From an uncultured Ruminococcus sp. (lineage in GTDB: Bacteria; Bacillota; Clostridia; Oscillospirales; Acutalibacteraceae): a DNA stretch of 8,444 bases. Shown one piece after another: positions 1 through 6,353 of this stretch. Made by a program: the position numbers and the translations under genes. Each line of letters starts with the position of its first letter. Position 1 is the first letter of the stretch. The DNA is taken from contig CACYCD010000152.1 in the NCBI GenBank assembly GCA_902772755.1, positions 1-8,444 of the forward strand, read 5' to 3'. The notes under the pieces were generated by a model, which saw nothing but the letters and a program-made list of their open reading frames with translations, was not told the DNA's origin and made no database searches.

Positions 1-85
1 CCTCGGAAGCGAGCTTCTTGCAGGTTGCAAAACCTATTCCTCTTGAACCGCCCGTTACAACGGCGACCTTGTTTTCCAGCTTCAT
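1..85 (-). CDS. fabG: 3-oxoacyl-ACP reductase FabG, N-terminal fragment
   Basis: Only the first 28 codons are in the window; the gene continues past the left edge. The peptide begins [18 protein letters not shown], which is the first beta strand and the glycine-rich NADP(H)-binding loop (TGGSRGIG) of short-chain dehydrogenases. In the family, FabG reduces 3-ketoacyl-ACP to 3-hydroxyacyl-ACP with NADPH in the cytoplasm. The catalytic Ser-Tyr-Lys residues lie outside the window, so the FabG assignment rests on the start sequence plus its place directly after fabK and fabD, a common clostridial fab order. The ATG is preceded by an AGGAGG ribosome site (91-96) with 5-nt spacing. That site contains the fabD stop codon, which suggests translational coupling. 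Another SDR is possible but unlikely in this context. Confidence 0.88.
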   Translation of the reverse strand, partial: MKLENKVAVVTGGSRGIGFATCKKLASE

Positions 86-94
86 AACTGCCTC

Positions 95-997
95 CTATAT
101 TTCCAGTGCGTCCAGATCGGCTTTGTTCTCGACCTTGAACACCTTAACTTCGCTGTTTATCTTCTTGATAAGCCCCGACAGGGTTTTTCCCACACCGACC
201 TCTATGAAGGTGTCAACTCCGTCAGCTATCATATTCTCAATGGTTTTTTGCCATTTTACGGGATTTTTGCACTGATTGGTGATGAGTGAGATGTAGTCCC
301 CCTCATAGGGCTGTGCGGTAAAGTTGGAGTAAAGCGGAACCTCAGCCTGAGAAAGCTCCATATCCTGCAAAAATTCCGACAGACCCTGTGCCGCCTCAGC
401 CATATAGGGCGAATGGAACGCACCGCTGACCGCCAGAGCCTTTGCCCTGCCTTTTTCGGCTTTTACTCTGTCACAGAATTTTTCCGTGATATCCCTGTTC
501 ATCGCAACGACCGTCTGCATAGGCGAGTTGTAATTTACAGGCCAGCACTCGTCAAACTCCGCACAGATCTGCTCTGTCTTTTCGGGAGAAATTTTCATAA
601 CGGCGACCATCGCACCCGGCGTAGCCTTTGCCGCCTTGTCCATCAGCTCCGCCCTTTTGCAGACCAGACGGAAAGCATCCTCATAAGTAAGTATTCCGCA
701 GAAGCCCAGAGCGGCTATCTCTCCCAGGGAGAAGCCTGCGGCACAATCGACCCTTATGCCCTTTTCAAGCACCGCCTCGGCTGCTGCAAGGTCAGTTGCA
801 AAAACCGTGGGCTGGGTGTTCACCGTTACGGAAAGCTCCTCCGCCGTACCCTCAAAGCACTGCCTGAGCGTACCCTCACGAAGCTTTTCCGCCATATCGA
901 ATACAGCCTTGGCAGAGGGTGAACAGTCGTACAGCTCTTTGCCCATTCCGCTGTACTGAGCACCCTGTCCCGAAAAAACCAGTGCTACCTTACCCAT
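95..997 (-). CDS. fabD: Malonyl-CoA:ACP transacylase FabD
   Basis: A full-length 300-residue protein, the usual size for FabD, which moves the malonyl group from CoA to acyl carrier protein and so supplies the two-carbon unit of fatty acid elongation in the cytoplasm. Visible family motifs are the N-terminal GQGAQ (10-14), the nucleophile elbow GFSLGE with catalytic Ser90 (88-93), the carboxylate-binding Arg115 in KRAE, and the catalytic His195 in GAFHSP (192-197). The C-terminal EVGVGKTLSGL (266-276) also fits. One deviation is visible: the residue before the nucleophile is Phe89, where E. coli FabD has His. The ATG start lies inside the end of fabK (13-bp overlap) and is preceded by an AGGGGGG ribosome site within fabK, so the two genes are very likely co-transcribed and translationally coupled. 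The TAG stop overlaps the fabG ribosome site. Confidence 0.96.
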   Translation of the reverse strand: MGKVALVFSGQGAQYSGMGKELYDCSPSAKAVFDMAEKLREGTLRQCFEGTAEELSVTVNTQPTVFATDLAAAEAVLEKGIRVDCAAGFSLGEIAALGFCGILTYEDAFRLVCKRAELMDKAAKATPGAMVAVMKISPEKTEQICAEFDECWPVNYNSPMQTVVAMNRDITEKFCDRVKAEKGRAKALAVSGAFHSPYMAEAAQGLSEFLQDMELSQAEVPLYSNFTAQPYEGDYISLITNQCKNPVKWQKTIENMIADGVDTFIEVGVGKTLSGLIKKINSEVKVFKVENKADLDALEI

Positions 998-1935
998 TGT
1001 GTTGCCCCCCTGAGAGCTTCCTCAGCCTCTTTGAACATCTCTTCTATCATTTCACGGGCAGGCTGTTCCTTTTTGACCATTGCCGCTACCTGTCCTGCAA
1101 GTACAGTACCGTTTTTGACGTCTCCGCCTCTTGCGGCTGCTCTGAGCTTGCCGATGCCCATATTTTCAAGTGTCTCATCGTCACAGCTGCTCTTGTCAAA
1201 CTCGCACTTCAAATATTCCTTAGTAAAAGCATTTCTCAGCCCTCTTACGGGGTGTCCGAGTCTTTTGCCCGTTACCACGGTGTCGAGGTCCTTTGCCTTG
1301 AGCACCTTGTCCTTGTATTCCTGAGCGATCGTACACTCGTTGCAGACAAGGAAGCGTGTTCCGACCTGAACACCCTTTGCACCCAGCATAAAAGCTGCCG
1401 CTATCTGTCTGCCGTCGGCGATTCCGCCTGCTGCGATGACGGGAATGCTCACGGCATCGACCACCTGCGGAACAAGAGCCATTGTGGAAAGCTCACCCAC
1501 GTGACCTCCGCTCTCTCCGCCCTCTGCTATCACCGCATAGGCACCTCTCTTTTCAACCATACGGGCAAGTGCCACGGAAGCGACCACGGGGATCACCTTT
1601 ATGCCGGCTTCGTTCCACATCGGCATATATTTTGTGGGAGTACCTGCACCTGTGGTTACTACCTTTATTCCCTCTTCAACAACTACCTGTGCGGCTTCAT
1701 CGGCAAAGGGTGAGGCGAGCATTATATTTACTCCGAATATCTTATCTGTAAGTTCCTTGCACTTTTTGATCTCGGCACGGAGCTGTTCTCCGTTGGAGTT
1801 CATTGCAGCTATCAGTCCCAGACCTCCTGCATTGCTCACTCCTGCTGCAAGGCTTGCATCTGCCACCCAAGCCATACCGCCCTGAAAAATCGGAAATTCC
1901 AGACCCAGCTCCTGATCTATAACTGTACTTATCAT
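985..1935 (-). CDS. fabK: Enoyl-ACP reductase II FabK (FMN-dependent)
   Basis: A full-length protein of 316 residues in the nitronate monooxygenase/FabK TIM-barrel superfamily. FabK performs the last reduction of the fatty acid elongation cycle, trans-2-enoyl-ACP to acyl-ACP, using FMN and NAD(P)H, and is unrelated to the SDR-type FabI targeted by triclosan. Evidence is the N-terminal FPIFQGGMAW (14-23), the phosphate/FMN-loop region SNAGGLGLI (34-42), the signature GGESGGHVGE with candidate catalytic His145 (139-148), AAGGIADGRQ (168-177) and GAKGVQVGTRF (185-195), all typical of FabK. The context with fabD and fabG makes FabK much more likely than a stand-alone nitronate monooxygenase. The ATG has a GGAGGTG ribosome site ending 5 nt upstream (1941-1947) and is the first gene behind a promoter at 2001-2029. 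The gene overlaps fabD by 13 bp. Confidence 0.95.
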   Translation of the reverse strand: MISTVIDQELGLEFPIFQGGMAWVADASLAAGVSNAGGLGLIAAMNSNGEQLRAEIKKCKELTDKIFGVNIMLASPFADEAAQVVVEEGIKVVTTGAGTPTKYMPMWNEAGIKVIPVVASVALARMVEKRGAYAVIAEGGESGGHVGELSTMALVPQVVDAVSIPVIAAGGIADGRQIAAAFMLGAKGVQVGTRFLVCNECTIAQEYKDKVLKAKDLDTVVTGKRLGHPVRGLRNAFTKEYLKCEFDKSSCDDETLENMGIGKLRAAARGGDVKNGTVLAGQVAAMVKKEQPAREMIEEMFKEAEEALRGATQWVR

Positions 1936-1940
1936 ATTGC

Positions 1941-1947
1941 ACCTCCA
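1941..1947 (-). promoter_or_regulatory. fabK ribosome binding site
   Basis: Read on the minus strand the sequence is GGAGGTG followed by CAATA before the ATG at 1935. It is a strong Shine-Dalgarno match at normal spacing and fixes the fabK start. Confidence 0.85.
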
Positions 1948-2000
1948 TACAAATATAAAAAATGTTTATTTGAAGTACACAAGTCTTTTTAATCCTTACT

Positions 2001-2029
2001 ATTGTACAATAAATCCGTGTGGTTGTCAA
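2001..2029 (-). promoter_or_regulatory. Promoter of the fabK-fabD-fabG genes
   Basis: On the minus strand a perfect -35 box TTGACA (2029-2024) is separated by exactly 17 bp from a -10 box TACAAT (2006-2001), a near-consensus vegetative sigma-A promoter. Predicted transcription starts near 1994, giving a 5' leader of roughly 60 nt before fabK. The -10 box lies inside the 12-bp perfect palindrome TATTGTACAATA (2000-2011), which could be an operator. The match to the consensus is read directly from the sequence; activity is inferred. Confidence 0.8.
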
Positions 2030-2057
2030 TGTTTGGGATTACATAAAAATTACAAAT

Positions 2058-2372
2058 TCAGCTGCAATAGTCCTCCAGTGCCGCACGCAGGCTTTTGTCG
2101 CCCGTGACCTCAAAGCCTGATTTCAGCTTCTCCCTGTCACGCAGGGGCAGATCCCTCACAAGCGTATCGGTGGTGAGCATAGGCAGGCTCTCCCCCTCCC
2201 TAAACACCGACAGCCTGCCGCCGCTTTCCTTCAGCAGGTATACATTTTCTGCGGTTTTTGTCTGTGTACGGCTGAGTTCAAGCTCGTCGCTTTTGAGCTG
2301 ATACTGTGCTCCGATGATCACCAACGCCATTATCACCACTGCCGTACAAATAAACAGGATATATTGTTTCAA
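2058..2372 (-). CDS. Small single-pass membrane protein, BofC C-terminal domain-like
   Basis: A 104-residue protein with an N-terminal hydrophobic segment (about residues 3-22) and a soluble, probably extracytoplasmic, remainder. Residues 44-104 (VYLLKESGGRLSVFREGE, then TDTLVRDLPLRDREKLKSGF and LRAALEDYCS) match the pattern I know from small clostridial membrane proteins related to the C-terminal domain of BofC: a YLLKEYNG-like start, a V-F-x-x-G turn, a DLP..D...L..G helix and a closing LEDY. BofC itself controls SpoIVB signalling in Bacillus sporulation, but these short relatives have no settled function and none is assigned here. The start is TTG, chosen because GGAGGT on the minus strand (2385-2380) sits 7 nt upstream and the hydrophobic segment follows directly. 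It is divergent from the PBP gene and reads toward fabK with a 122-bp gap and no visible terminator, so readthrough into fabK is possible. Confidence 0.75.
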   Translation of the reverse strand: MKQYILFICTAVVIMALVIIGAQYQLKSDELELSRTQTKTAENVYLLKESGGRLSVFREGESLPMLTTDTLVRDLPLRDREKLKSGFEVTGDKSLRAALEDYCS

Positions 2373-2379
2373 ACTTATT

Positions 2380-2385
2380 ACCTCC
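2380..2385 (-). promoter_or_regulatory. Ribosome binding site that decides a TTG start
   Basis: Minus-strand GGAGGT lies 7 nt before the TTG at 2372. No ATG is near this position in the frame, so this site supports TTG as the start of the small membrane protein. Confidence 0.75.
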
Positions 2386-2446
2386 GCCTGTGCATATTTA
2401 TTCCAATACAGAATTATTTTTTCCGCAAAATCACACTAATATACGG

Positions 2447-2465
2447 TTTTAAAAAAAATTTTTTT
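2447..2465. other. A/T-tract (T4-A8-T7) in the divergent intergenic region
   Basis: Four T, eight A and seven T run without interruption. Such phased A-tracts bend DNA and can act as UP elements or as sites for nucleoid proteins. The tract lies about 65-85 bp before the predicted start of the PBP transcript and about 75-95 bp before the TTG of the divergent gene, so it could affect both. Its role is inference. Confidence 0.4.
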
Positions 2466-2514
2466 GCAAATATGCGGAAATTATTTAAAAGAGGTTTATT
2501 TTTGCAAAGAATAA

Positions 2515-2523
2515 TGTTATAAT
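2515..2523 (+). promoter_or_regulatory. Promoter (extended -10) of the PBP-hom-lysC genes
   Basis: The sequence TGTTATAAT is a perfect -10 TATAAT (2518-2523) with the TG extension one base upstream. At 17-bp spacing the -35 position holds TTTATT (2495-2500), only a weak match, as is usual for extended -10 promoters. Transcription would start near 2530, giving a leader of about 100 nt before the TTG at 2630. Confidence 0.65.
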
Positions 2524-2532
2524 CATTCGTAG

Positions 2533-2594
2533 TTGTGTCCTTAGCCGTTTGAAGATTTTTAATATTTATATAAATGAAAAGACGCAGGACACGG
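2533..2594 (+). other. Possible long stem in the PBP leader
   Basis: GTGTCCT (2535-2541) and AGGACAC (2586-2592) are perfect inverted repeats, with two further G-U pairs possible on the outside. They enclose 44 nt that include the 12-bp palindrome ATTTATATAAAT (2564-2575). The stem ends about 23 nt before the ribosome site. It matches no riboswitch class that I recognise, and a regulatory function is inference. Confidence 0.4.
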
Positions 2595-2616
2595 AATCAT
2601 TATTGCCTTACTTATC

Positions 2617-2624
2617 GGAGGTGG
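2617..2624 (+). promoter_or_regulatory. Ribosome binding site that decides the PBP start
   Basis: GGAGGTGG lies 5-8 nt before a TTG at 2630, in frame with the PBP. The upstream in-frame TTG at 2549 has no Shine-Dalgarno sequence, so translation most likely begins at 2630. Confidence 0.8.
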
Positions 2625-2629
2625 TCGTT

Positions 2630-5050
2630 TTGAAAGAAACCGACATCAGCAAATTAACCGCCAAAAAAAAGACGGTCGACAGCGACGTGGAGGTTGACAA
2701 AAAAGGCTTTGTCAGCAATTTCTTCGGCGGATTGTGGAAGATAATTTTCACTCTGATCATGGTCGTTGTCTGTGCCCTCATCGCCGTGGGCGTCAGTCTG
2801 GCTATCTACATTTACGGAATAGCCACCGAGCCTACAGGCATTGACCTTGTTGCAACCAGTCTTAACCTGACCAGCTTTATCTATGTTCAGGACGAGAAGG
2901 GCAACTGGAAGGAATATCAGACCCTGTACTCGGGCGAAAACCGTGTGTGGGTCGATTTTCAGGAGATCCCCCAGCAGATGAAGGACGCCATGATCGCCAT
3001 TGAGGACAAGCGTTTTAAAGAGCATAACGGTATTGACCTGCAGCGTACAGGCGGTGCGGTGCTTTCTCTGGTGTCCGGCACAAGCAGCTACGGCGGTTCA
3101 ACGATCACCCAGCAGCTCATCAAAAACCTGACGGACGACAATGCTGTTTCTCTCAACCGTAAGATAAGAGAGATCTTCCGTGCCATCAACATCGAGAAGG
3201 AGTACACCAAGGATCAGATCCTTGAGGCGTACCTCAATGTTGTAAACTTCGGCAACAACTGTCAGGGCTGTGAGGCAGCCGCACAGCTGTACTTCGGCAA
3301 GTCCATCAAAAAATGCTCAATAGCCGAGTGTGCCGCAATAGCCGGAATAACTCAGAACCCCAGCAAGTGGAATCCGCTGATGTTCCCTGAAAACAACAAG
3401 CTCCGCAGAGAGACCGTTATCGACCAGATGCACGAGCAGGGTCTTATCACCGATGACGAATACCTCAAGGCTATGAAGGAATCCGCCAAAATGACCTTTA
3501 AGGGCTATAACCAGAAGAAGGAGAAGAAAGAAGTTTCCGTTCAGAACTGGTATATCGACGAGCTTTACTATGACCTTTGTGCGGATATAGCCGAGCTGAA
3601 GGGTATCTCCAAAGCAGCAGCCTCCAATAAAATATACACCGAGGGCTACAAGGTCTACTGTGCAATGGATATGAAGATGCAGAAATTCATTGAACAGGCA
3701 GGCTGTGACATCGACAAAAGCTCAGATCCCGATTTGCAGATAGGTATGACGCTTATGGGCTATGACGGCAGAGTCATCGCCACCACAGGTGCATCCACCA
3801 AAAAGTCAGGCAACCTCGTCCACGATATCGCAACCATGTCGGCTTTGCAGCCGGGTTCTTCCATCAAGCCCGTGATAGTTTACCCCTACGCAATTGAAAA
3901 TAACCTGCTGACCTATGGTTCACTTGTCAAGGACAAGCCACTCGACGTTTATCAGATAGCCGCAGACGGCTCACCCATAGAAGGACCTCCGAACTGGTAT
4001 CAGGGCTACAAGGGTTCAATGTCCCTCCCCGATGCGATAGAAATTTCTTCAAACGCCACAGCCGCTCAGGTTATGGATCAGATCACCACCAAGGCTGCAT
4101 ACAAGCAGGCTACACAGATGATGGGCTTCACCCACCTTGACCCCAAGGACGGTCAGCAGGTCGGTGCTCTGTCTATCGGTGGTATGACGGGCGGTGTTAC
4201 CGTTCGTGAGATGGCAGCCGCCTATGAATACCTCGGAAACGGCGGTCAGTACTACAAGCCCTACACCTACTACTACGTAACCGACAATGACGGAAAAATA
4301 ATCATTGACAACCGTGATGCAATGCCTATCCAGGCGTATTCCGATGAAACAGCAGCTATTATGAACCGTGAGCTGTTCTACAACATCTCAAACTCAAAGA
4401 ACACCGAGGCTTGGCGTTCAAGGATAAGTGGCTGGGAGATCATCGGCAAGACAGGTACAACAAATGACGACAAGGACAGCTGGTTCTGTGGCTGCTCACC
4501 TTATGCAACACTCGCAGTATGGACAGGCTTCAATATGCCGTCAACCGTTCACAACACCTCGGTTGCCGCTTCTACCTTCCAGAAGGTAATGTCGCAGTAT
4601 CTCAAGGGCAAGGAAAAGAAAAAGTACAACTTCCCCGCAAATATGCAGGAAATCGCCTACTGCGTAAATTCGGGACTGCTCGCCTCCTCCTACTGCTCCA
4701 ACACACGCACAGGCTATTACTTCAAGGATAAGATGCCCGACTACTGCTACGGCGACCATTCGGGTACTGTATACACCAACAACGACTCCACCTACAACAA
4801 CGACAACGGCTACAACACCGATTACGATTACTACAACTACACCACAGCACCCCCTGTAGCAACACAGGCACAGCCGGCTGAAAATCAGACAGTTGCACCT
4901 GCAACAGAGGCGGCGACACAGGCAGCCACGGAAGCTCCCAAGCCCGAACCCGAGCCGGAGCCGGAACCCGAACCCGAGCCGCAGCCCGAGCCGGAGCCTG
5001 CTACACAGGCACCTGCACCGGCTGCCACGGAAGCACCAAAACAAAACTGA
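2630..5050 (+). CDS. Class A penicillin-binding protein (bifunctional transglycosylase/transpeptidase)
   Basis: This 806-residue enzyme polymerises lipid II glycan chains and cross-links their peptide stems outside the membrane. Residues 1-35 are cytoplasmic, 36-62 form a membrane anchor, and there is no cleavable signal. The GT51 domain shows IEDKRF with catalytic Glu125, GGSTITQQ (155-162), RKIREIF with Glu181, and EAYLN. The transpeptidase domain shows SSIK with nucleophile Ser410 and Lys413, SSN (473-475) and KTGT (607-610). A Cys...SGLLA...Cys module follows, known from clostridial PBP1A-like proteins. The tail is Tyr/Asn/Asp-rich (about 715-741), then Thr/Ala/Pro-rich, with a Pro-Glu repeat (772-790). 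The start is TTG at 2630 because of its ribosome site; an open frame to TTG 2549 adds 27 unlikely residues. hom follows after 35 bp without a terminator. Similar proteins are called PbpF or PBP1A; I leave the symbol open. Confidence 0.95.
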   Translation: MKETDISKLTAKKKTVDSDVEVDKKGFVSNFFGGLWKIIFTLIMVVVCALIAVGVSLAIYIYGIATEPTGIDLVATSLNLTSFIYVQDEKGNWKEYQTLYSGENRVWVDFQEIPQQMKDAMIAIEDKRFKEHNGIDLQRTGGAVLSLVSGTSSYGGSTITQQLIKNLTDDNAVSLNRKIREIFRAINIEKEYTKDQILEAYLNVVNFGNNCQGCEAAAQLYFGKSIKKCSIAECAAIAGITQNPSKWNPLMFPENNKLRRETVIDQMHEQGLITDDEYLKAMKESAKMTFKGYNQKKEKKEVSVQNWYIDELYYDLCADIAELKGISKAAASNKIYTEGYKVYCAMDMKMQKFIEQAGCDIDKSSDPDLQIGMTLMGYDGRVIATTGASTKKSGNLVHDIATMSALQPGSSIKPVIVYPYAIENNLLTYGSLVKDKPLDVYQIAADGSPIEGPPNWYQGYKGSMSLPDAIEISSNATAAQVMDQITTKAAYKQATQMMGFTHLDPKDGQQVGALSIGGMTGGVTVREMAAAYEYLGNGGQYYKPYTYYYVTDNDGKIIIDNRDAMPIQAYSDETAAIMNRELFYNISNSKNTEAWRSRISGWEIIGKTGTTNDDKDSWFCGCSPYATLAVWTGFNMPSTVHNTSVAASTFQKVMSQYLKGKEKKKYNFPANMQEIAYCVNSGLLASSYCSNTRTGYYFKDKMPDYCYGDHSGTVYTNNDSTYNNDNGYNTDYDYYNYTTAPPVATQAQPAENQTVAPATEAATQAATEAPKPEPEPEPEPEPEPQPEPEPATQAPAPAATEAPKQN
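4943..4999 (+). repeat. Pro-Glu codon repeat in the PBP tail
   Basis: Nineteen codons alternate Pro and Glu with a single Gln substitution (residues 772-790). They are built from GC-rich hexanucleotides of the CCCGAG/CCGGAG type. The repeat is flanked by near-identical copies encoding AATEAPK, at about 4922-4942 and 5021-5041. The tract is in frame and probably forms a stiff, acidic, wall-spanning extension. Its simple sequence could change in length by slippage. Confidence 0.85.
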
Positions 5051-5085
5051 TATATTTCAGATAACGGAAGAAAGAGGTATAAACA

Positions 5086-6303
5086 ATGATTTCAGTAGCA
5101 ATTATGGGACACGGAACTGTAGGCTCCGGCGTCGCAGAAATTCTCACCACACACAGACACAAGCTTTTCACCGCACTGGGCGAGGAGCTTTACATAAAAT
5201 ACATTCTCGATCTCAGAGAATTTCCCGACAGTCCCCTTGCAGACAGGTTCACCAAGAGCTTTGAGGACATCATCAACGACATAGAAGTGAGCATTGTCGT
5301 TGAGGTTATGGGTGGCACGAACCCTGCCTACGATTATGTAAAACGCTGTCTTAAACAGGGCAAGTCAGTTGTGACCTCCAACAAAGAGCTGGTTGCAAAG
5401 TACGGAGCAGAGCTGCTCGCCATAGCCAAGGACACAAACGCAAACTTCCTCTATGAAGCGTCCGTAGGCGGCGGTATCCCGATCATCAGACCGCTGACAC
5501 AGTGCCTTGTTGCAAATGAAGTCGATGAGATAGCAGGCATACTCAACGGAACAACAAACTTTATCTTCGGCAAGATGATAAACGACAATATGGACTTTGA
5601 TTCAGCCTTGAAGCTTGCTCAGGAGCTGGGCTATGCGGAGAGGAATCCCGAAGCCGATATCGAAGGTCACGATGCCTGCCGAAAGATATGTATTCTCGCC
5701 TCCCTCGCCTTCGGCAAGCATGTCTATCCCGAGTCGGTCTACACCGAGGGCATTACAAAGATCACCCTTGAAGATGTAAAATATGCAAACGAGCTGGGTT
5801 ACGTAATAAAGCTGATCGGCGATGTCAAAAAACATTCCGACGGCAAGCTGGATATCTGCGTATGCCCGATGCTCATTTCAAAGGACTGCATTCTCTCCGA
5901 TATCAATGATGTTTTCAACGGCATTATGGTAAAGGGTGACTGCACAGGTGATGTAGTGTTCTACGGCAAGGGTGCCGGCAAGCTCCCCACCGCCTCCGCA
6001 GTGGTTGCCGATATCGTTGACTGCGGTAAGCATTTGAAGACGAGGAAGAGAGTTTTCTGGAGTGACTGTGACGGAAGCAATATCCGCTCATATAAAGATA
6101 GTATAACAGCTGTGTACCTCAGAGTAGAGGGCGACGGCGAGATCGCCTCAGAGGTATTCCCCGATTCTGAGATCAAAACCGCAGACGGCTGTACCGTCCT
6201 GCTCACCAAGGAATACACCTTCGGCGAGATTGAGGAAAAGCTCTCTGCACTTGAAGCTGACGGAGTAAGGGTGCTACAGGCTATCCGCATAGGCAATTTA
6301 TAA
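5086..6303 (+). CDS. hom: Homoserine dehydrogenase
   Basis: A 405-residue cytoplasmic enzyme that reduces aspartate semialdehyde to homoserine with NAD(P)H, the branch toward threonine and methionine. The Rossmann loop GHGTVGSG (8-15), VMGGTNPA (74-81), SNKELVA (98-104), ASVGGGIPII (125-134), LNGTTNFIFG (153-162) and the substrate-site block from Asn187 to Lys200 (with Asp191, Glu193, Asp196 and Lys200) are all present, so it should be active. The C-terminal part (about 341-405) ends in beta strands resembling an ACT domain but lacks the DxPGVLA loop and first helix that normally bind the regulatory amino acid. The ATG has AAAGAGGT (5071-5078) 7 nt upstream. It lies 35 bp after the PBP gene and 50 bp before lysC with no terminator between, so it is probably part of one operon. 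Confidence 0.96.
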   Translation: MISVAIMGHGTVGSGVAEILTTHRHKLFTALGEELYIKYILDLREFPDSPLADRFTKSFEDIINDIEVSIVVEVMGGTNPAYDYVKRCLKQGKSVVTSNKELVAKYGAELLAIAKDTNANFLYEASVGGGIPIIRPLTQCLVANEVDEIAGILNGTTNFIFGKMINDNMDFDSALKLAQELGYAERNPEADIEGHDACRKICILASLAFGKHVYPESVYTEGITKITLEDVKYANELGYVIKLIGDVKKHSDGKLDICVCPMLISKDCILSDINDVFNGIMVKGDCTGDVVFYGKGAGKLPTASAVVADIVDCGKHLKTRKRVFWSDCDGSNIRSYKDSITAVYLRVEGDGEIASEVFPDSEIKTADGCTVLLTKEYTFGEIEEKLSALEADGVRVLQAIRIGNL

Positions 6304-6339
6304 GAGAAATAACTACAGTCGCTTAGGGCTGTTTTGGAG

Positions 6340-6345
6340 AAGGAG
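6340..6345 (+). promoter_or_regulatory. lysC ribosome binding site
   Basis: AAGGAG lies 8 nt before the ATG at 6354. A nearer ATG at 6349 is in another frame and too close to the site, so 6354 is the start. The 50-bp gap is too short for a lysine riboswitch or T-box. Confidence 0.8.
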
Positions 6346-6353
6346 ATTATGAA

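Noticed and set aside
413..1751. Several plus-strand open frames opposite fabD and fabK
   Set aside because: They overlap intact, well-recognised genes on the other strand, have no ribosome sites and show no domain pattern.
1742..2029. Minus-strand frame of 95 residues starting upstream of fabK
   Set aside because: It runs through the fabK promoter and ribosome site and then continues in the wrong frame of fabK. Its start is at the -35 box, so it would not even be transcribed from that promoter.
2386..2450. Promoter for the small BofC-like gene on the minus strand
   Set aside because: TATATT at 2437-2442 is a possible -10, but the nearest TTGCAA is 20 bp away, and TTGCGG has no good -10 at proper spacing. 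No candidate was good enough to list.
2447..2465. T4-A8-T7 tract as an intrinsic terminator
   Set aside because: There is no GC-rich stem. It is better seen as curved DNA or an upstream promoter element.
2654..3025. Minus-strand frame of 123 residues opposite the PBP N terminus
   Set aside because: It is antisense to the membrane anchor and GT51 start of a clear gene and has no ribosome site.
4541..5044. Minus-strand open frame of 167 residues rich in Gly, Val, Cys and Arg
   Set aside because: It is antisense to the low-complexity PBP tail, and its composition comes from the Pro-Glu and Tyr/Asn codons. There is no ribosome site or domain.
6304..6353. Possible lysine riboswitch or T-box before lysC
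   Set aside because: The gap is only 50 bp and contains just a ribosome site. A lysine riboswitch needs well over 150 nt.
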